Assembly (NCBI GenBank): GCA_002698985.1
Contig: PAAY01000096.1
Span: forward strand, 1-64,000
Direction of reading: 5' to 3'
Origin: Saprospirales bacterium
GTDB taxonomy: Bacteria; Bacteroidota; Bacteroidia; Chitinophagales; Saprospiraceae
Length of the DNA: 64,000 nt
Each line of letters starts with the position of its first letter. Within the stretch, counting starts at the first letter, position 1. Both the position numbers and the translations under genes were made by a program. The notes under the pieces are model-generated. The model saw only the letters and a list, made by a program, of their open reading frames with translations. It was not told where the DNA came from and searched no databases. Below, one piece after another: positions 1 through 8,508 of this stretch.

Positions 1-116
1 CCGGATTACCCGTATCCGCCTGCAAAATTTGCCTCGTTCAGAATAAAATTTGCTCACTTTCGCTCAAGCATGAAAATCTAAACAGGCTCTTAAGTACGCA
101 GCACTAAATCGAGCCG

Positions 117-848
117 ATGTTTCCCATTCAAGATACCATACCAGCCAGAAGCTTCCCCGTGATGAACTGGGTGCTGATCGGTTTGAACATTTTTGTGTTT
201 TTCATCCAGGTGTCCATCCCACCTGAACAGCTTGAGGGTTTTCTGAGAGTTTGGGCACTGGTTCCTGCCAGGTACTCCGGCTATTACGGTGAGCCTGGAA
301 TTTTGGAATATTATCCTTTTCTGACCAATATGTTCCTGCATGGGTCCACCGCCCACCTCATCGGCAATTTGTGGACCCTGTACATTTTTGGAGACAACGT
401 GGAAGACAGGATGGGCAAATGGCGCTACCTGCTGTTTTACCTGCTGTGTGGCCTTGCCGCCAGTTATACGCATTACATCCTGAATGCTGATTCGCAAATT
501 CCAGCACTGGGGGCGTCGGGGGCCATTTCCGGCGTGATGGGGGCCTATATGTTGATGTTTCCGCAAAGCCGGATCGTTTTCCTGATTCCGATTTTCTTTC
601 TTCCCTATTTCTTCGAAATGTCAGCCTTTATTTACCTGGCATTCTGGTTTCTGGGGCAATTGTTAAGCGGAACAGCCACACTCTTTTCGGCTGCTGACGG
701 GCCCGGCATTGCTTTTTGGGCGCATGTGGGAGGCTTTGTTGCGGGAGTGTTGTTATTCAAATTGTTTGACCAGGGACCATCGAACAACAGACACCAAGGT
801 TTCAATTACGACCGTCACCGGTACATGGACTATTATTCCAGTTATTAA
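117..848 (+). CDS. rhomboid family intramembrane serine protease
   Basis: 243-residue polytopic membrane protein of the rhomboid family, which cleaves transmembrane substrates inside the lipid bilayer. The family signature is complete: an HxxxN motif (His80, Asn84) in the second helix, the catalytic GASG motif with Ser134, and the partner His203 in an AHVGG helix, with hydrophobic segments between. The C-terminal ~25 residues are polar and Tyr/His/Asn-rich and probably lie outside the membrane. The ATG at 117 fits the normal rhomboid N-terminus. It is followed after 37 bp by another membrane protease on the same strand, so the two may be co-transcribed. The substrate cannot be read from the sequence. 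Confidence 0.95.
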   Translation: MFPIQDTIPARSFPVMNWVLIGLNIFVFFIQVSIPPEQLEGFLRVWALVPARYSGYYGEPGILEYYPFLTNMFLHGSTAHLIGNLWTLYIFGDNVEDRMGKWRYLLFYLLCGLAASYTHYILNADSQIPALGASGAISGVMGAYMLMFPQSRIVFLIPIFFLPYFFEMSAFIYLAFWFLGQLLSGTATLFSAADGPGIAFWAHVGGFVAGVLLFKLFDQGPSNNRHQGFNYDRHRYMDYYSSY

Positions 849-885
849 AAACTGTTTTTTTTTGAACTCATTAACCTGAACCAGT

Positions 886-1701
886 ATGGACTTTTTTTGG
901 ATCATTTTTCTGCTCATTTCTTTGCAACCCGTTATTACGAGAAAAATGCTGGAATCAGCCCGTATGCGGATGATTGAACGAATTGAACGGGAGCGCAACT
1001 CAAGGGTGATCTTGTTGGTGCACAGGCAGGAACAGATGAGTTTGCTGGGCTTCCCGCTGGTTAAATTCATCAACATGGAGGACAGTGAGGAAATCCTCAG
1101 AGTGCTGGAAATGACAGAACCGGAAAAGGACATCGACCTGGTCCTTCACACTCCTGGTGGGTTGGTTTTGGCTGCGGTGCAAATTGCAAGGGCCATTAAC
1201 CGAAGGAAAGGAAAGGTGAGAGTGGTAGTGCCCCACTATGCAATGAGCGGTGGCACACTCATCGCACTGGCTGCCGATGAAATCATCCTCAGTAAAAATG
1301 CCGTATTGGGGCCCGTGGATCCGCAACTGGGTGAATACCCGGCACCAAGCCTCGTGAAATTGCTCAAAGAGAAAAATATCAACGACATCGATGATGCCAC
1401 TTTCATCAAAGCCGATATTGCTGAAAAGGCAATCAATCAATTGAAAGAAACCTTATCTGCACTGCTCAAAAGAACCCAGAGCGAGGAAAAAGCCAAAGAA
1501 CTCGCAGCCCTGCTAACAGAGGGTAATTGGACGCATGATTTTCCCATCACCTGTGATTATGCCAAATCAATTGGCCTGAATGTTTCAGATGAGATGCCTC
1601 CTGCTTTCCTGGATCTCCTGAGCATGTATCCGCAACCGGTGAAAACACAAAGAAGCGTGGAGTACAGCGATCATTTTCGACGCATTACAGGAGGAAGGTG
1701 A
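886..1701 (+). CDS. SDH/SppA-like membrane-anchored serine protease (ClpP fold)
   Basis: 271 residues. One N-terminal hydrophobic segment (about residues 3-17) anchors a cytoplasmic ClpP/crotonase-fold domain. The HTPGG motif (88-92) and the nucleophile region AMSGG with Ser121 match the serine dehydrogenase proteinase family (Pfam SDH_sah, formerly DUF114), which is related to SppA and ClpP; an acidic or lysine partner further on is expected but not pinned here. Members are predicted membrane-associated proteases; a physiological substrate is not established. It sits 37 bp after the rhomboid gene, suggesting a small membrane-proteolysis operon. The stop codon lies inside a terminator hairpin shared with the convergent gene. 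Confidence 0.88.
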   Translation: MDFFWIIFLLISLQPVITRKMLESARMRMIERIERERNSRVILLVHRQEQMSLLGFPLVKFINMEDSEEILRVLEMTEPEKDIDLVLHTPGGLVLAAVQIARAINRRKGKVRVVVPHYAMSGGTLIALAADEIILSKNAVLGPVDPQLGEYPAPSLVKLLKEKNINDIDDATFIKADIAEKAINQLKETLSALLKRTQSEEKAKELAALLTEGNWTHDFPITCDYAKSIGLNVSDEMPPAFLDLLSMYPQPVKTQRSVEYSDHFRRITGGR

Positions 1702-1728
1702 AAGCCGGAAACTCTTTCCGGCTTTCAC
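1698..1728. terminator. bidirectional terminator-type hairpin containing both stop codons
   Basis: A perfect 14-bp inverted repeat (1698-1711 and 1715-1728) with a CTC loop. The stop of the upstream + gene (1699-1701) and the stop of the - gene (1725-1727) both lie inside the stem. Runs of A and T at the tip of each arm make it symmetrical. No long T tract follows outside the stem. Confidence 0.8.
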
Positions 1729-2084
1729 TGCCTTCTTGAGAGGTAATATCTAACTACTTCGATCTGGAATGCTGCTACATTCGGATTTTGTGGCTGTGCA
1801 TTTAAGAAGGTCAGCAGCAGCCCGAGTTTGCTCAGTCTGAAATCTTTGTAAATCCCCCCATTGAAGCGGGTGTAAACCGGGACAAAGTGTTCATCGATCT
1901 CCAAGCCCCTGGCGTTGCAGGCGTCCATGGCACGCTGGATGGCAACACTTATTTCGCCAGGTGTCAGCCCTTCGTTCAACAGGTCACTTGCCCTGTATTT
2001 CTTGCTGTAATATTGCCATGATTCCATCCATTCGGACGGCGCACGGTGCATATCACGAATCCTCCTGTATCTTACAATTTTCAT
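1725..2084 (-). CDS. conserved hypothetical protein, 119 aa
   Basis: A small basic protein with no signal peptide or membrane segment, so probably cytoplasmic. It has mixed alpha/beta composition, with a WMESWQYY aromatic patch near the N-terminus and a hydrophobic LGLLLTFL stretch near residues 87-94. I do not recognise the family. It lies 12 bp downstream of the small membrane protein at 2097-2351 and in the same direction as gldN, so it is probably the last gene of that operon. Normal codon use and the tight packing argue that it is real. Confidence 0.7.
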   Translation of the reverse strand: MKIVRYRRIRDMHRAPSEWMESWQYYSKKYRASDLLNEGLTPGEISVAIQRAMDACNARGLEIDEHFVPVYTRFNGGIYKDFRLSKLGLLLTFLNAQPQNPNVAAFQIEVVRYYLSRRQ

Positions 2085-2096
2085 AGGTGTTATTTT

Positions 2097-2351
2097 TTAT
2101 TCGACTTCTATCCAGTACTGCTTCCTCCAGCGCTCATAGTTCTTTTTGAGCTTTCTAACTTGCATGGACAGAGCGAGGAAGAAAATGCCATTCAACAGCA
2201 GAAATGCTGCAACCAGATAGGCCAGAAATTCAGGAAATAGGAAAATCAGTATGGACATGATCACCAGGTTGATTCCGATTAAAAGGTAAATCCACCATGG
2301 TGAAAACAAATGTCCTGTCAGGTTGTCATAAAATTCGATTCTCTTGAACAT
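2097..2351 (-). CDS. small two-helix membrane protein, 84 aa
   Basis: Two hydrophobic segments (about residues 17-37 and 39-58) are followed by a basic, charged C-terminal tail, so this is a small integral membrane protein of unknown function. A longer frame runs upstream to 2504, but it would overlap the 3' end of gldN. The ATG at 2351 starts the sequence MFKRIEFYD directly before the first helix and leaves a 40-bp gap to gldN, so I prefer it. The gene is probably co-transcribed with gldN upstream and the 119-aa gene downstream. I do not recognise the family. Confidence 0.72.
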   Translation of the reverse strand: MFKRIEFYDNLTGHLFSPWWIYLLIGINLVIMSILIFLFPEFLAYLVAAFLLLNGIFFLALSMQVRKLKKNYERWRKQYWIEVE

Positions 2352-2391
2352 AGCCGTAAATTTTTTTGGCACCTGTATCGCCCTGAAATGA

Positions 2392-3210
2392 TCAGTACGA
2401 CCACAGGTCTTGTTCAAAATTGAATATTTCGTCTTTGATTTTTTGTCCCTCCAGAAGTGCATCGATCCCGGTGGCGTAGTCTTCAATGCGCCTGTCATGG
2501 ACATTGCTTTCCTTAATTATTACAGAATCAAAAAAGCGCATTTCAAGCCAGTCCTCCCAGGTTAGCGTGCATGCATCATTCCAGGGATTGAAAACCCTGT
2601 GACGTGCCAGCACCTTTCTTGCATCCGGGTAATAAATCCAGAAAAGCGGTTTGTAGTACTTAAAATTGCCATTGTCATCAGTCACTTCGATGATGGGGGC
2701 AATTCCCAGTATTCTCACTTTCAGCTGTGAGTATTTGCTGTCAACCCACCAGATCTCCTTCAGCCGGTAGAGGTAGACGTCTTCAGGATTCAGGTCATTG
2801 GTTACGACCTGAATTTGTTCTTCGTAAGTCTCCGGATCGAAGGTCAGTACCGTGTCTCTTGAGGCGAGCAGTTCGCTTATCTCTTCAGGGCTCAGTTCTT
2901 TTGAAAACTTGTCATCTTCGGTGCTGTAGGCCCTGATGTTGCCATTCATTATCTCATCGACCAATATTTGAAAAAATGGTCTGGGCGGATAGCGGAATGG
3001 TTGGTTTTTCAATGTCCGTATATCAATCAACTCCCATATCCGCTTTTCCCAAAAAACATCCCTTTCATCCGTATGCGGGTAGCTCAGCATCGGATGGGTT
3101 GCCACCAAGGATTTTTCGGTAACATCGTCCAGCGGAACGCCATTCTGGGCGTTGCTCATTCCAAATGAGACCAATGTGAGTAAGCCAGAAAGCAGAAAAA
3201 CCTTTTTCAT
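2392..3210 (-). CDS. gldN: GldN/PorN, type IX secretion and gliding motility protein
   Basis: 272 residues with a signal peptide (hydrophobic core 4-17, likely cleavage after SNA near residue 21). Features I recognise from the family are the conserved FWEKRIWELIDIR block near residues 53-65, the KEIWWVDSKYSQLKVRILGIAP block and the PLFWIYYPDARKVLARHRVFNPWND block. GldN/PorN is a periplasmic protein that partners GldK in the ring of the type IX secretion machine. In most Bacteroidota it follows gldK, gldL and gldM; here it stands alone behind a J-domain protein, so the other subunits must be elsewhere. Four T9SS cargo proteins in this window fit an active system. Confidence 0.93.
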   Translation of the reverse strand: MKKVFLLSGLLTLVSFGMSNAQNGVPLDDVTEKSLVATHPMLSYPHTDERDVFWEKRIWELIDIRTLKNQPFRYPPRPFFQILVDEIMNGNIRAYSTEDDKFSKELSPEEISELLASRDTVLTFDPETYEEQIQVVTNDLNPEDVYLYRLKEIWWVDSKYSQLKVRILGIAPIIEVTDDNGNFKYYKPLFWIYYPDARKVLARHRVFNPWNDACTLTWEDWLEMRFFDSVIIKESNVHDRRIEDYATGIDALLEGQKIKDEIFNFEQDLWSY

Positions 3211-3235
3211 GATTTATTCGCTTTTATTCATTGGG

Positions 3236-4216
3236 TTAAACTGCGTTGGCCTTTCGCTTTTGCACATCCAATTCCCTGATTTTTTCGAAGAGCTTTATTT
3301 GCTCTTCACTCAAATTCTGAGGAATCTGAACATCTATTTTTACCAGCAGGTCACCATAAGAACCTGGCCGGCCATATACCGGCATGCCTTTTCCCTTCAG
3401 GCGCAAAACTTTGCCCGGAGAGGTGCCTTTTGGCACTTTTACCTTCACCTGTCCGGTCATGGTGGGTACATCTATTGAGCCACCCAATACGGCAGTGTAC
3501 AGGTCGATTTTGGCGTTGTGGATCAGATTGTCACCCTCCCGCTTGAACCGTGGGTCGGGCAAAACTTTCAGGATGATGTAGAGGTCACCATTGGGGCCAC
3601 CGTTGGCGCCGGGCATTCCTTTGCCCTTGATGCGGAGTTTTTGGCCGTCGTAAGCTCCTGGTTTTATTTCCATGCGGAGTTTTTGGCCGTTCAACTCAAA
3701 AGTGCGCTTGCTGCCCTGGTAGGCCTCCAGCAAGGTCACCTCCATCTCGGCCTGTATGTCCTGGCCTTTTACAGCACGGCTCCTCCGGCCTCCACCACGG
3801 GATGAAAATTGTGAAAAGGCATCATCCGTACGGCCACCACCACCGCCGAAAAACATTTCAAAGAAGTCAGAAAAACCTGAACCTTGTCCACCAAAAAACT
3901 GTGATGGGTCACCTTCGAAATAAAAAGTCCTGGAGCCACCCGGACCGCCTTGTCCACCATGTTGCGAGAAATCAAATCCGCCCTTTTCATAAGCTTCCCA
4001 GTTGGCGCCCAGAGTGTCGTATTTCTTGCGTTTTTCGGGGTCGCTCAGTACCTGGTAGGCTTCGTTTACTTCTTTGAATTTTTCCTCGGCTACCTTGTCT
4101 CCCTGGTTTTTGTCAGGGTGGTACTGGTTTGCCAGTTTTCTGTAGGCCTTTTTTATTTCCTTGTCACTGGCATTTTTGTCAACGCCCAGTATGGAATAAT
4201 AATCTTTGTATTGCAT
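3236..4216 (-). CDS. DnaJ/CbpA-type J-domain co-chaperone (no zinc finger)
   Basis: 326 residues. An N-terminal J domain (5-70) carries the diagnostic HPD at 33-35, which stimulates DnaK ATPase. A Gly/Phe-rich linker (~78-150) follows, then two beta-sandwich client-binding domains (~155-300). The four CxxCxGxG zinc-finger repeats of true DnaJ are absent, placing it in the CbpA (type II) group. It lies 25 bp upstream of gldN on the same strand and downstream of the hibernation-factor-like gene, a possible stress-linked neighbourhood. The ATG at 4216 starts directly at the J domain, so the start is secure. Confidence 0.93.
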   Translation of the reverse strand: MQYKDYYSILGVDKNASDKEIKKAYRKLANQYHPDKNQGDKVAEEKFKEVNEAYQVLSDPEKRKKYDTLGANWEAYEKGGFDFSQHGGQGGPGGSRTFYFEGDPSQFFGGQGSGFSDFFEMFFGGGGGRTDDAFSQFSSRGGGRRSRAVKGQDIQAEMEVTLLEAYQGSKRTFELNGQKLRMEIKPGAYDGQKLRIKGKGMPGANGGPNGDLYIILKVLPDPRFKREGDNLIHNAKIDLYTAVLGGSIDVPTMTGQVKVKVPKGTSPGKVLRLKGKGMPVYGRPGSYGDLLVKIDVQIPQNLSEEQIKLFEKIRELDVQKRKANAV

Positions 4217-4251
4217 AGTCTTTCTTGGTTTGTGTGATCCTCCTCACCTGG

Positions 4252-4295
4252 AAGTGGACAGGCGCCGGGGCAGGCCCGGCAACCTTACACTTCCT
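4252..4295 (-). other. nested stem-loop upstream of the J-domain gene
   Basis: Between the hibernation-factor-like gene and the J-domain gene lies a two-tier inverted repeat. The outer arms are GGAAGTG (4252-4258) and CACTTCC (4289-4295); inside them a GC-rich arm pair, GCCGGG and CCCGGC, surrounds a short loop near 4265-4281. It is in the leader of the J-domain gene on the - strand. There is no T tract, so it is not a typical terminator; a translational or stability element is possible. Confidence 0.4.
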
Positions 4296-4353
4296 GAGTG
4301 TCCGATCAATTATTGCATGCCAACAGGGCAGCATTCTGCCGATGCCCGAACAA

Positions 4354-5469
4354 CTATTGAGCGAGCGTATTTGCATTTCCAGTGCTCAGCTCACTCTTCA
4401 AATGCATTTCTACCTTTTTAACGATGTTTTCGATTTCTTTAGGCTCTTTGTCCTTTACTACAGCTATTTCTTCAAAGCTCAAATTTCCGTGAATATACAA
4501 GTCGTAAACGCCACTGTCCTCCCATGGTAATTCATGCATGAGGGTATTTATTTTTTTGTTCAAAATATCCTCCTTGCTATGGGCTGAATTACCTTCGTCG
4601 AGTTCTTCCATGATTCTTTCTTCGTCATCAACGGCGAGGTTGATGTCATCGGTCGTATATTCGTCGAGGTGGTAGCTGATGTCATCCAGTTCTTCCAGCA
4701 TCACCAGATCACCGTCCCCGTCGGTCGAGAACTCTTCTTCCATTGATTTTGCTTCTTTCTTTGCAAGTTCCTCGATGCTGGTTACTTCCAGGTTCTCTGC
4801 CCATTCGCCTGATTTGAGGATGGATTCCAATACTTCATCCGCAGCTTTATAGGCCTGGAGATCCAATGGAACATTTCCTTTTTCGTACTCCGCAAAGTGC
4901 TCGAACAGGTATTCCTTAACGCGGTCGAAAGCACGCATCAGGCTGACCTTGCCTTCAGGTATGAGGCCTTTGGCCTCGAACGTTCTAATCCTTCTATGCA
5001 TGTACCGTTTTACCGAAGGCAGCAATTCTCCAATCAGGTATTTGAATTCTTCCTGAAGGTCATTGTGATGCAGGTCAACCAAAGTTCTTTGGGCTTTGAT
5101 CAACTTCTCCTTTGCCTTTTTAGCCCTCTTTACCAGGTGCTCCTTCCGCTCCTGGGCTCTTTCTCTTTTCAGCGCACGGATGAACGAACGGAATACTTCT
5201 GCAACCAATTTTTCCAGGCTTCTGTCACGACCATCGGCATATACGATACTGCCATCCTTCAGCCGCAGGCTGTAGGAAAGGTGATATCCTTTCTTTTCAT
5301 CGCCAGACAAATGGATTTCCAGATTGACAGGCTTTGAGTAGCGCTTGAAAAATTCTGAAACACGCTTTGCATGCTTTTCGAACATCTCCACCACATTGGC
5401 AGGGAGCATGGATTTTTCCTTCCTCGTATCAGTCAGTTTGTACATCATAGCTTTCAGTTTTTTATTCAT
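4354..5469 (-). CDS. HPF/RaiA-like domain fused to a sigma-region-4-like HTH
   Basis: 371 residues from the ATG at 5469, which has a GGGGAG ribosome-binding site 8 nt upstream; an ATG at 5496 would add nine residues. Residues ~20-110 have the pattern of ribosome hibernation factors HPF/RaiA: an amphipathic helix, then VNLEIHL, YHLSYSLRLKDG and VYADG strands, then a basic helix. A long Lys/Arg/Glu-rich coiled stretch follows. The middle (~150-220) looks like a helical sigma-type core, and the C-terminal ~45 residues (LPWEDSGVYDLYIHG...LSFEEIAVV) look like the helix-turn-helix of sigma region 4. Such combinations occur in Bacteroidota annotations. I infer a ribosome- or polymerase-linked stress factor; domain assignment is by pattern only. 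Confidence 0.6.
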   Translation of the reverse strand: MNKKLKAMMYKLTDTRKEKSMLPANVVEMFEKHAKRVSEFFKRYSKPVNLEIHLSGDEKKGYHLSYSLRLKDGSIVYADGRDRSLEKLVAEVFRSFIRALKRERAQERKEHLVKRAKKAKEKLIKAQRTLVDLHHNDLQEEFKYLIGELLPSVKRYMHRRIRTFEAKGLIPEGKVSLMRAFDRVKEYLFEHFAEYEKGNVPLDLQAYKAADEVLESILKSGEWAENLEVTSIEELAKKEAKSMEEEFSTDGDGDLVMLEELDDISYHLDEYTTDDINLAVDDEERIMEELDEGNSAHSKEDILNKKINTLMHELPWEDSGVYDLYIHGNLSFEEIAVVKDKEPKEIENIVKKVEMHLKSELSTGNANTLAQ

Positions 5470-5681
5470 AGCAGTGACTCCCCAAAAGCAAGTCAACTGC
5501 CTGGTTTATTTCAAAATCAAAAGATTGGAAATTGGAATTATTTCATCATGAACCGCATGGTGAGGTCATCAATTGTGGTACCAAGCTCGAATTGCTGACA
5601 TTTTGATGAGTCCAAGGGTTTTAGGCGTGACAATTTGTCGCAAGTAGTTGAAAATCAGTTGACAAAGTGGCAATAAATACA

Positions 5682-5715
5682 GATGCCGGACCAACTGGTG
5701 AGTTGATCCGGCATC
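5682..5715 (-). terminator. intrinsic terminator of the receptor gene
   Basis: Inverted repeat of 15 bp (5682-5696 and 5701-5715) with a 4-nt loop. The single A/C mismatch on the + strand becomes a G-U pair in the - strand RNA, so the stem is complete only in that direction. It is followed on the - strand by a T-rich stretch. It lies 55 bp after the stop of the receptor gene at 5770. Confidence 0.75.
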
Positions 5716-5769
5716 CGCTGAATGAATTTGAGTTAGTAGTGAGGGAGAATTTCCCTGCTGATGGAGGAT

Positions 5770-8268
5770 TTAGAATTCCATATCACCTCCTTCAAAGTCA
5801 CCGCCGTTTCTTCCGCCTCTTTGGCGCTGCTTCTTCTGGTTGATGCGGTAATTGAATGACAGTCGTATTTGACGTGAGTGCCATTGAAATTCCCCTTCGG
5901 TATAGAAGTTATCACCTTCGGTAATGTAGCGTCTTTTCCGGGTGTTAAACAGGTCACGAACACTCAGCGTCAGAGTGCCTTTCTTTTTCAGGATGTCTCT
6001 GCTCATGCCGAGATCCAGGTGATACATGGCTTTGGCCCTGCCCTGTGTGGTTTCGCGGGGTGCACGGTAGTTGAAAGTCGTTTGGACGTCCAGTTCTTTC
6101 CACAGGGTAAGTTTCGAGGTGAATCTCGTAAACCATGAATAGGTGTCGGCACTGAAGTCCTGGTCTTCAAAAGTGCCCTCGGTAATGGAGCGGAAGAAAT
6201 TGAAGTTACCGTTTAGCCTGAGGGTTTTCAGCGGATCATAGGACCAATTGAACTCCAGTCCGTAATCATCCTGGTTTGACAGGTTCTCAGGCCTGGTGTA
6301 GGAAATGCCTTCGTTGTCAAAAGTTCTGATCCTTTCAATGACATCGGTGGTGTGACGGTAATAAATGGACGAAGAAAGTGAGCCCTTCTCCCAATACTTC
6401 AGGTGGCCGATTTCGTAAGAATCGGTGAACTCAGGATCCAGATTGGGATTGCCGCTCCATTGGTTGCGTGAATCGCTGAAGGTGAAAAACGGATTCAGGT
6501 CCCAGAAACGCGGGCGGCGCACCCTCCTGCTGTAGCTGAGCTGGAAAGAATTCTGATCAGCCATTTCATAGGCAATGTGAGCACTGGGAAAGAAATTGAC
6601 GTACGAACGGTCGTTGATTTCATTGGAAGTGACCAGTTCTGTCAGCACTTTGGAGCGCTCCATCCGCAAACCGGCCTGGTAGGAGAGCTTGCCGCTTTTG
6701 TTTCCCAGAATGGCATAAGCTGCCTGGATGTCTTCGTTGTAAATGAAATTATTGCTCAGGTTGGTCATAACTTCCCAGTCAGAATCCCTGAACTCCTCAA
6801 CCAGGTAGTCATTGTTGATTTCCCGGAAGCTGGCCAGCATGCCTGCTTCAAATTTGCCGTCTTTGCCGAGCGGGTGGGTGTAATCCGCTGTTATTCGCAG
6901 CTGATTTTGGCCCTCCTCGTTTCTCGAGCGCTGCATGAGTTCTGTTCCTGAAAGCAGCACACCGTTTTCGTCGTAATACTGTTCCAGAAAGTCAGAGCGC
7001 TCTGTTTCCTGGCGGTCATCGTACTGGACATCCAGGACGAACTCCCGTCCCTTTTCCTCAAAAGATTTGCGGTAGGTCAGGTTGTATTCCAGGTTGCTAT
7101 CGTCTTCCTTTTCGTTGTCGGTCCGGTAGGTGGATCCAATCGGGTTGTTGAGGTCGAAAAGGTAGTCGTAATAGTTCAGGCTGGCAAAGTTGTCATCCTT
7201 GCCGGTGCGGTAGGAAAATGCGGTTGTCAGGATGTTTTTGGGGTTGAAATAGTAGTCAGCACCAAATCGGATGTTATTCGACAAACCACCGCGGTCATTG
7301 TCCCTGTCCTGCCTGGTAATGAAAGTAGTGTCATTGCTGAAGAACTCCGTGTATTGATTGCCACCACCTATGCGGTTGCGTTTGTTGATTCCGTAGTTAA
7401 CGAAGAAGTTGAACCTGTCTCTTCGGTAATTCAGATTGGCAGTGGCTCCATAGGATTCCGGGATGCCACCCGTCAGGTCGAAAGAACCGTTGAAGCCCTG
7501 CCTGTTTTGTTTTTTCAGGACGATGTTGATGATGCCGGCCATGCCCTCGGCCTCGTATTTTGCCGAAGGATTGGTGACCACTTCTATCCGGTCGATCATA
7601 TTGGCCGGCAGTTGCTTCAATCCGTTTGTGCCGCTGATGCCCACCAGGCTGGAGGGTTTTCCGTCAACGAGTATGCGCACGTTAGCACTTCCTCTCAGGC
7701 TTACGTTTCCATCTATATCCACGGTTACTGAAGGAACGTTGTCCAGAATGTCTTCGGCGGTGCCTCCGGCATTCGACAGGTCTTTTCCGACGTTGAAAAT
7801 TCTTTTATCAAGTGAGAGTTGCATTTGGCTTTTTTCAGCAACCACCTCAACCTGGGTGAGTGTTTCGGCATCTGGAACCAGCCTTATCTTCCCCAAATCT
7901 GCAACGGGGTTTTCTCGTGACAGAACGATGTTGTCGATAACGAGGGGCTGATAGGCCAGAAACTCTACTGAAACCCTGTAGGTTCCGGGTTTCACTTCAA
8001 TGAAAAACTGGCCCTTGTCGTCGGTGATACCGCCATTGACGAGGCTCGAATCTTTTTGATTGAAAACGGTGACAGTGGCAAATTCCAGCGGTGCTTCTGT
8101 GTCAGCATCAACCACCAGCCCTTTGATCACTGCTTTGGCGGGGTTGTCGGGTGCACCTCCTCCAGGAACCATCCCAGGGCTATGTTGTGCGCGGACCATT
8201 CCGAAGCAACAAAGTACAAGTGTCAGTAGCGTTAACAGTCGAGTGGGTGACTTCATGGGTGTGAACAT
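5770..8268 (-). CDS. outer-membrane receptor: CarboxypepD_reg-like, plug and beta-barrel
   Basis: 832 residues. A signal peptide (hydrophobic 9-24, ending VRA) is followed by a carboxypeptidase-regulatory-like Ig domain (~46-130), a TonB plug-like domain (~140-255, with the blocks LDNVPSVTVDIDGNVSLRG and IDRIEVVTNPSAKYEAEGMAGIINI), and a long beta-barrel to the C-terminus. This is the outer-membrane beta-barrel family common in Bacteroidota (OMP_b-brl_3 type). Its ligand is not evident; there is no SusD partner next to it. The tail is Gly/Arg/Asp-rich and ends in Phe. A second ATG at 8256 is an equally possible start. Confidence 0.92.
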   Translation of the reverse strand: MFTPMKSPTRLLTLLTLVLCCFGMVRAQHSPGMVPGGGAPDNPAKAVIKGLVVDADTEAPLEFATVTVFNQKDSSLVNGGITDDKGQFFIEVKPGTYRVSVEFLAYQPLVIDNIVLSRENPVADLGKIRLVPDAETLTQVEVVAEKSQMQLSLDKRIFNVGKDLSNAGGTAEDILDNVPSVTVDIDGNVSLRGSANVRILVDGKPSSLVGISGTNGLKQLPANMIDRIEVVTNPSAKYEAEGMAGIINIVLKKQNRQGFNGSFDLTGGIPESYGATANLNYRRDRFNFFVNYGINKRNRIGGGNQYTEFFSNDTTFITRQDRDNDRGGLSNNIRFGADYYFNPKNILTTAFSYRTGKDDNFASLNYYDYLFDLNNPIGSTYRTDNEKEDDSNLEYNLTYRKSFEEKGREFVLDVQYDDRQETERSDFLEQYYDENGVLLSGTELMQRSRNEEGQNQLRITADYTHPLGKDGKFEAGMLASFREINNDYLVEEFRDSDWEVMTNLSNNFIYNEDIQAAYAILGNKSGKLSYQAGLRMERSKVLTELVTSNEINDRSYVNFFPSAHIAYEMADQNSFQLSYSRRVRRPRFWDLNPFFTFSDSRNQWSGNPNLDPEFTDSYEIGHLKYWEKGSLSSSIYYRHTTDVIERIRTFDNEGISYTRPENLSNQDDYGLEFNWSYDPLKTLRLNGNFNFFRSITEGTFEDQDFSADTYSWFTRFTSKLTLWKELDVQTTFNYRAPRETTQGRAKAMYHLDLGMSRDILKKKGTLTLSVRDLFNTRKRRYITEGDNFYTEGEFQWHSRQIRLSFNYRINQKKQRQRGGRNGGDFEGGDMEF

Positions 8269-8434
8269 TTGAAAATCAAAAAGAGAAAATGAAAATTTAT
8301 TTCAGGTGCAAAAAAACGACTCCCTCTCCAAGTGGTCATCCTCTTCTCTATCAAGCAGACCTTTTTGTCAACCTTAACAGGTTCGTAACGAATGAAAAAA
8401 AAACAGGACAAACCCCGGAATCGTACGCCGGCCT

Positions 8435-8466
8435 TTTGAATTTTCTGGATCGATGATTTATATTTG
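8435..8466 (+). promoter_or_regulatory. Bacteroidota-type promoter for the HhH gene
   Basis: TTTG at 8435-8438 and TATATTTG at 8459-8466, separated by 20 nt, match the -33/-7 consensus TTTG...TAnnTTTG. The predicted RNA start is near 8473, about 36 nt before the ATG at 8509. It lies in the divergent region between the receptor gene and the HhH gene. Confidence 0.75.
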
Positions 8467-8508
8467 ACTCCAACCCAAGCAATTAGCGCTCCTAAACTCG
8501 AAATACCA

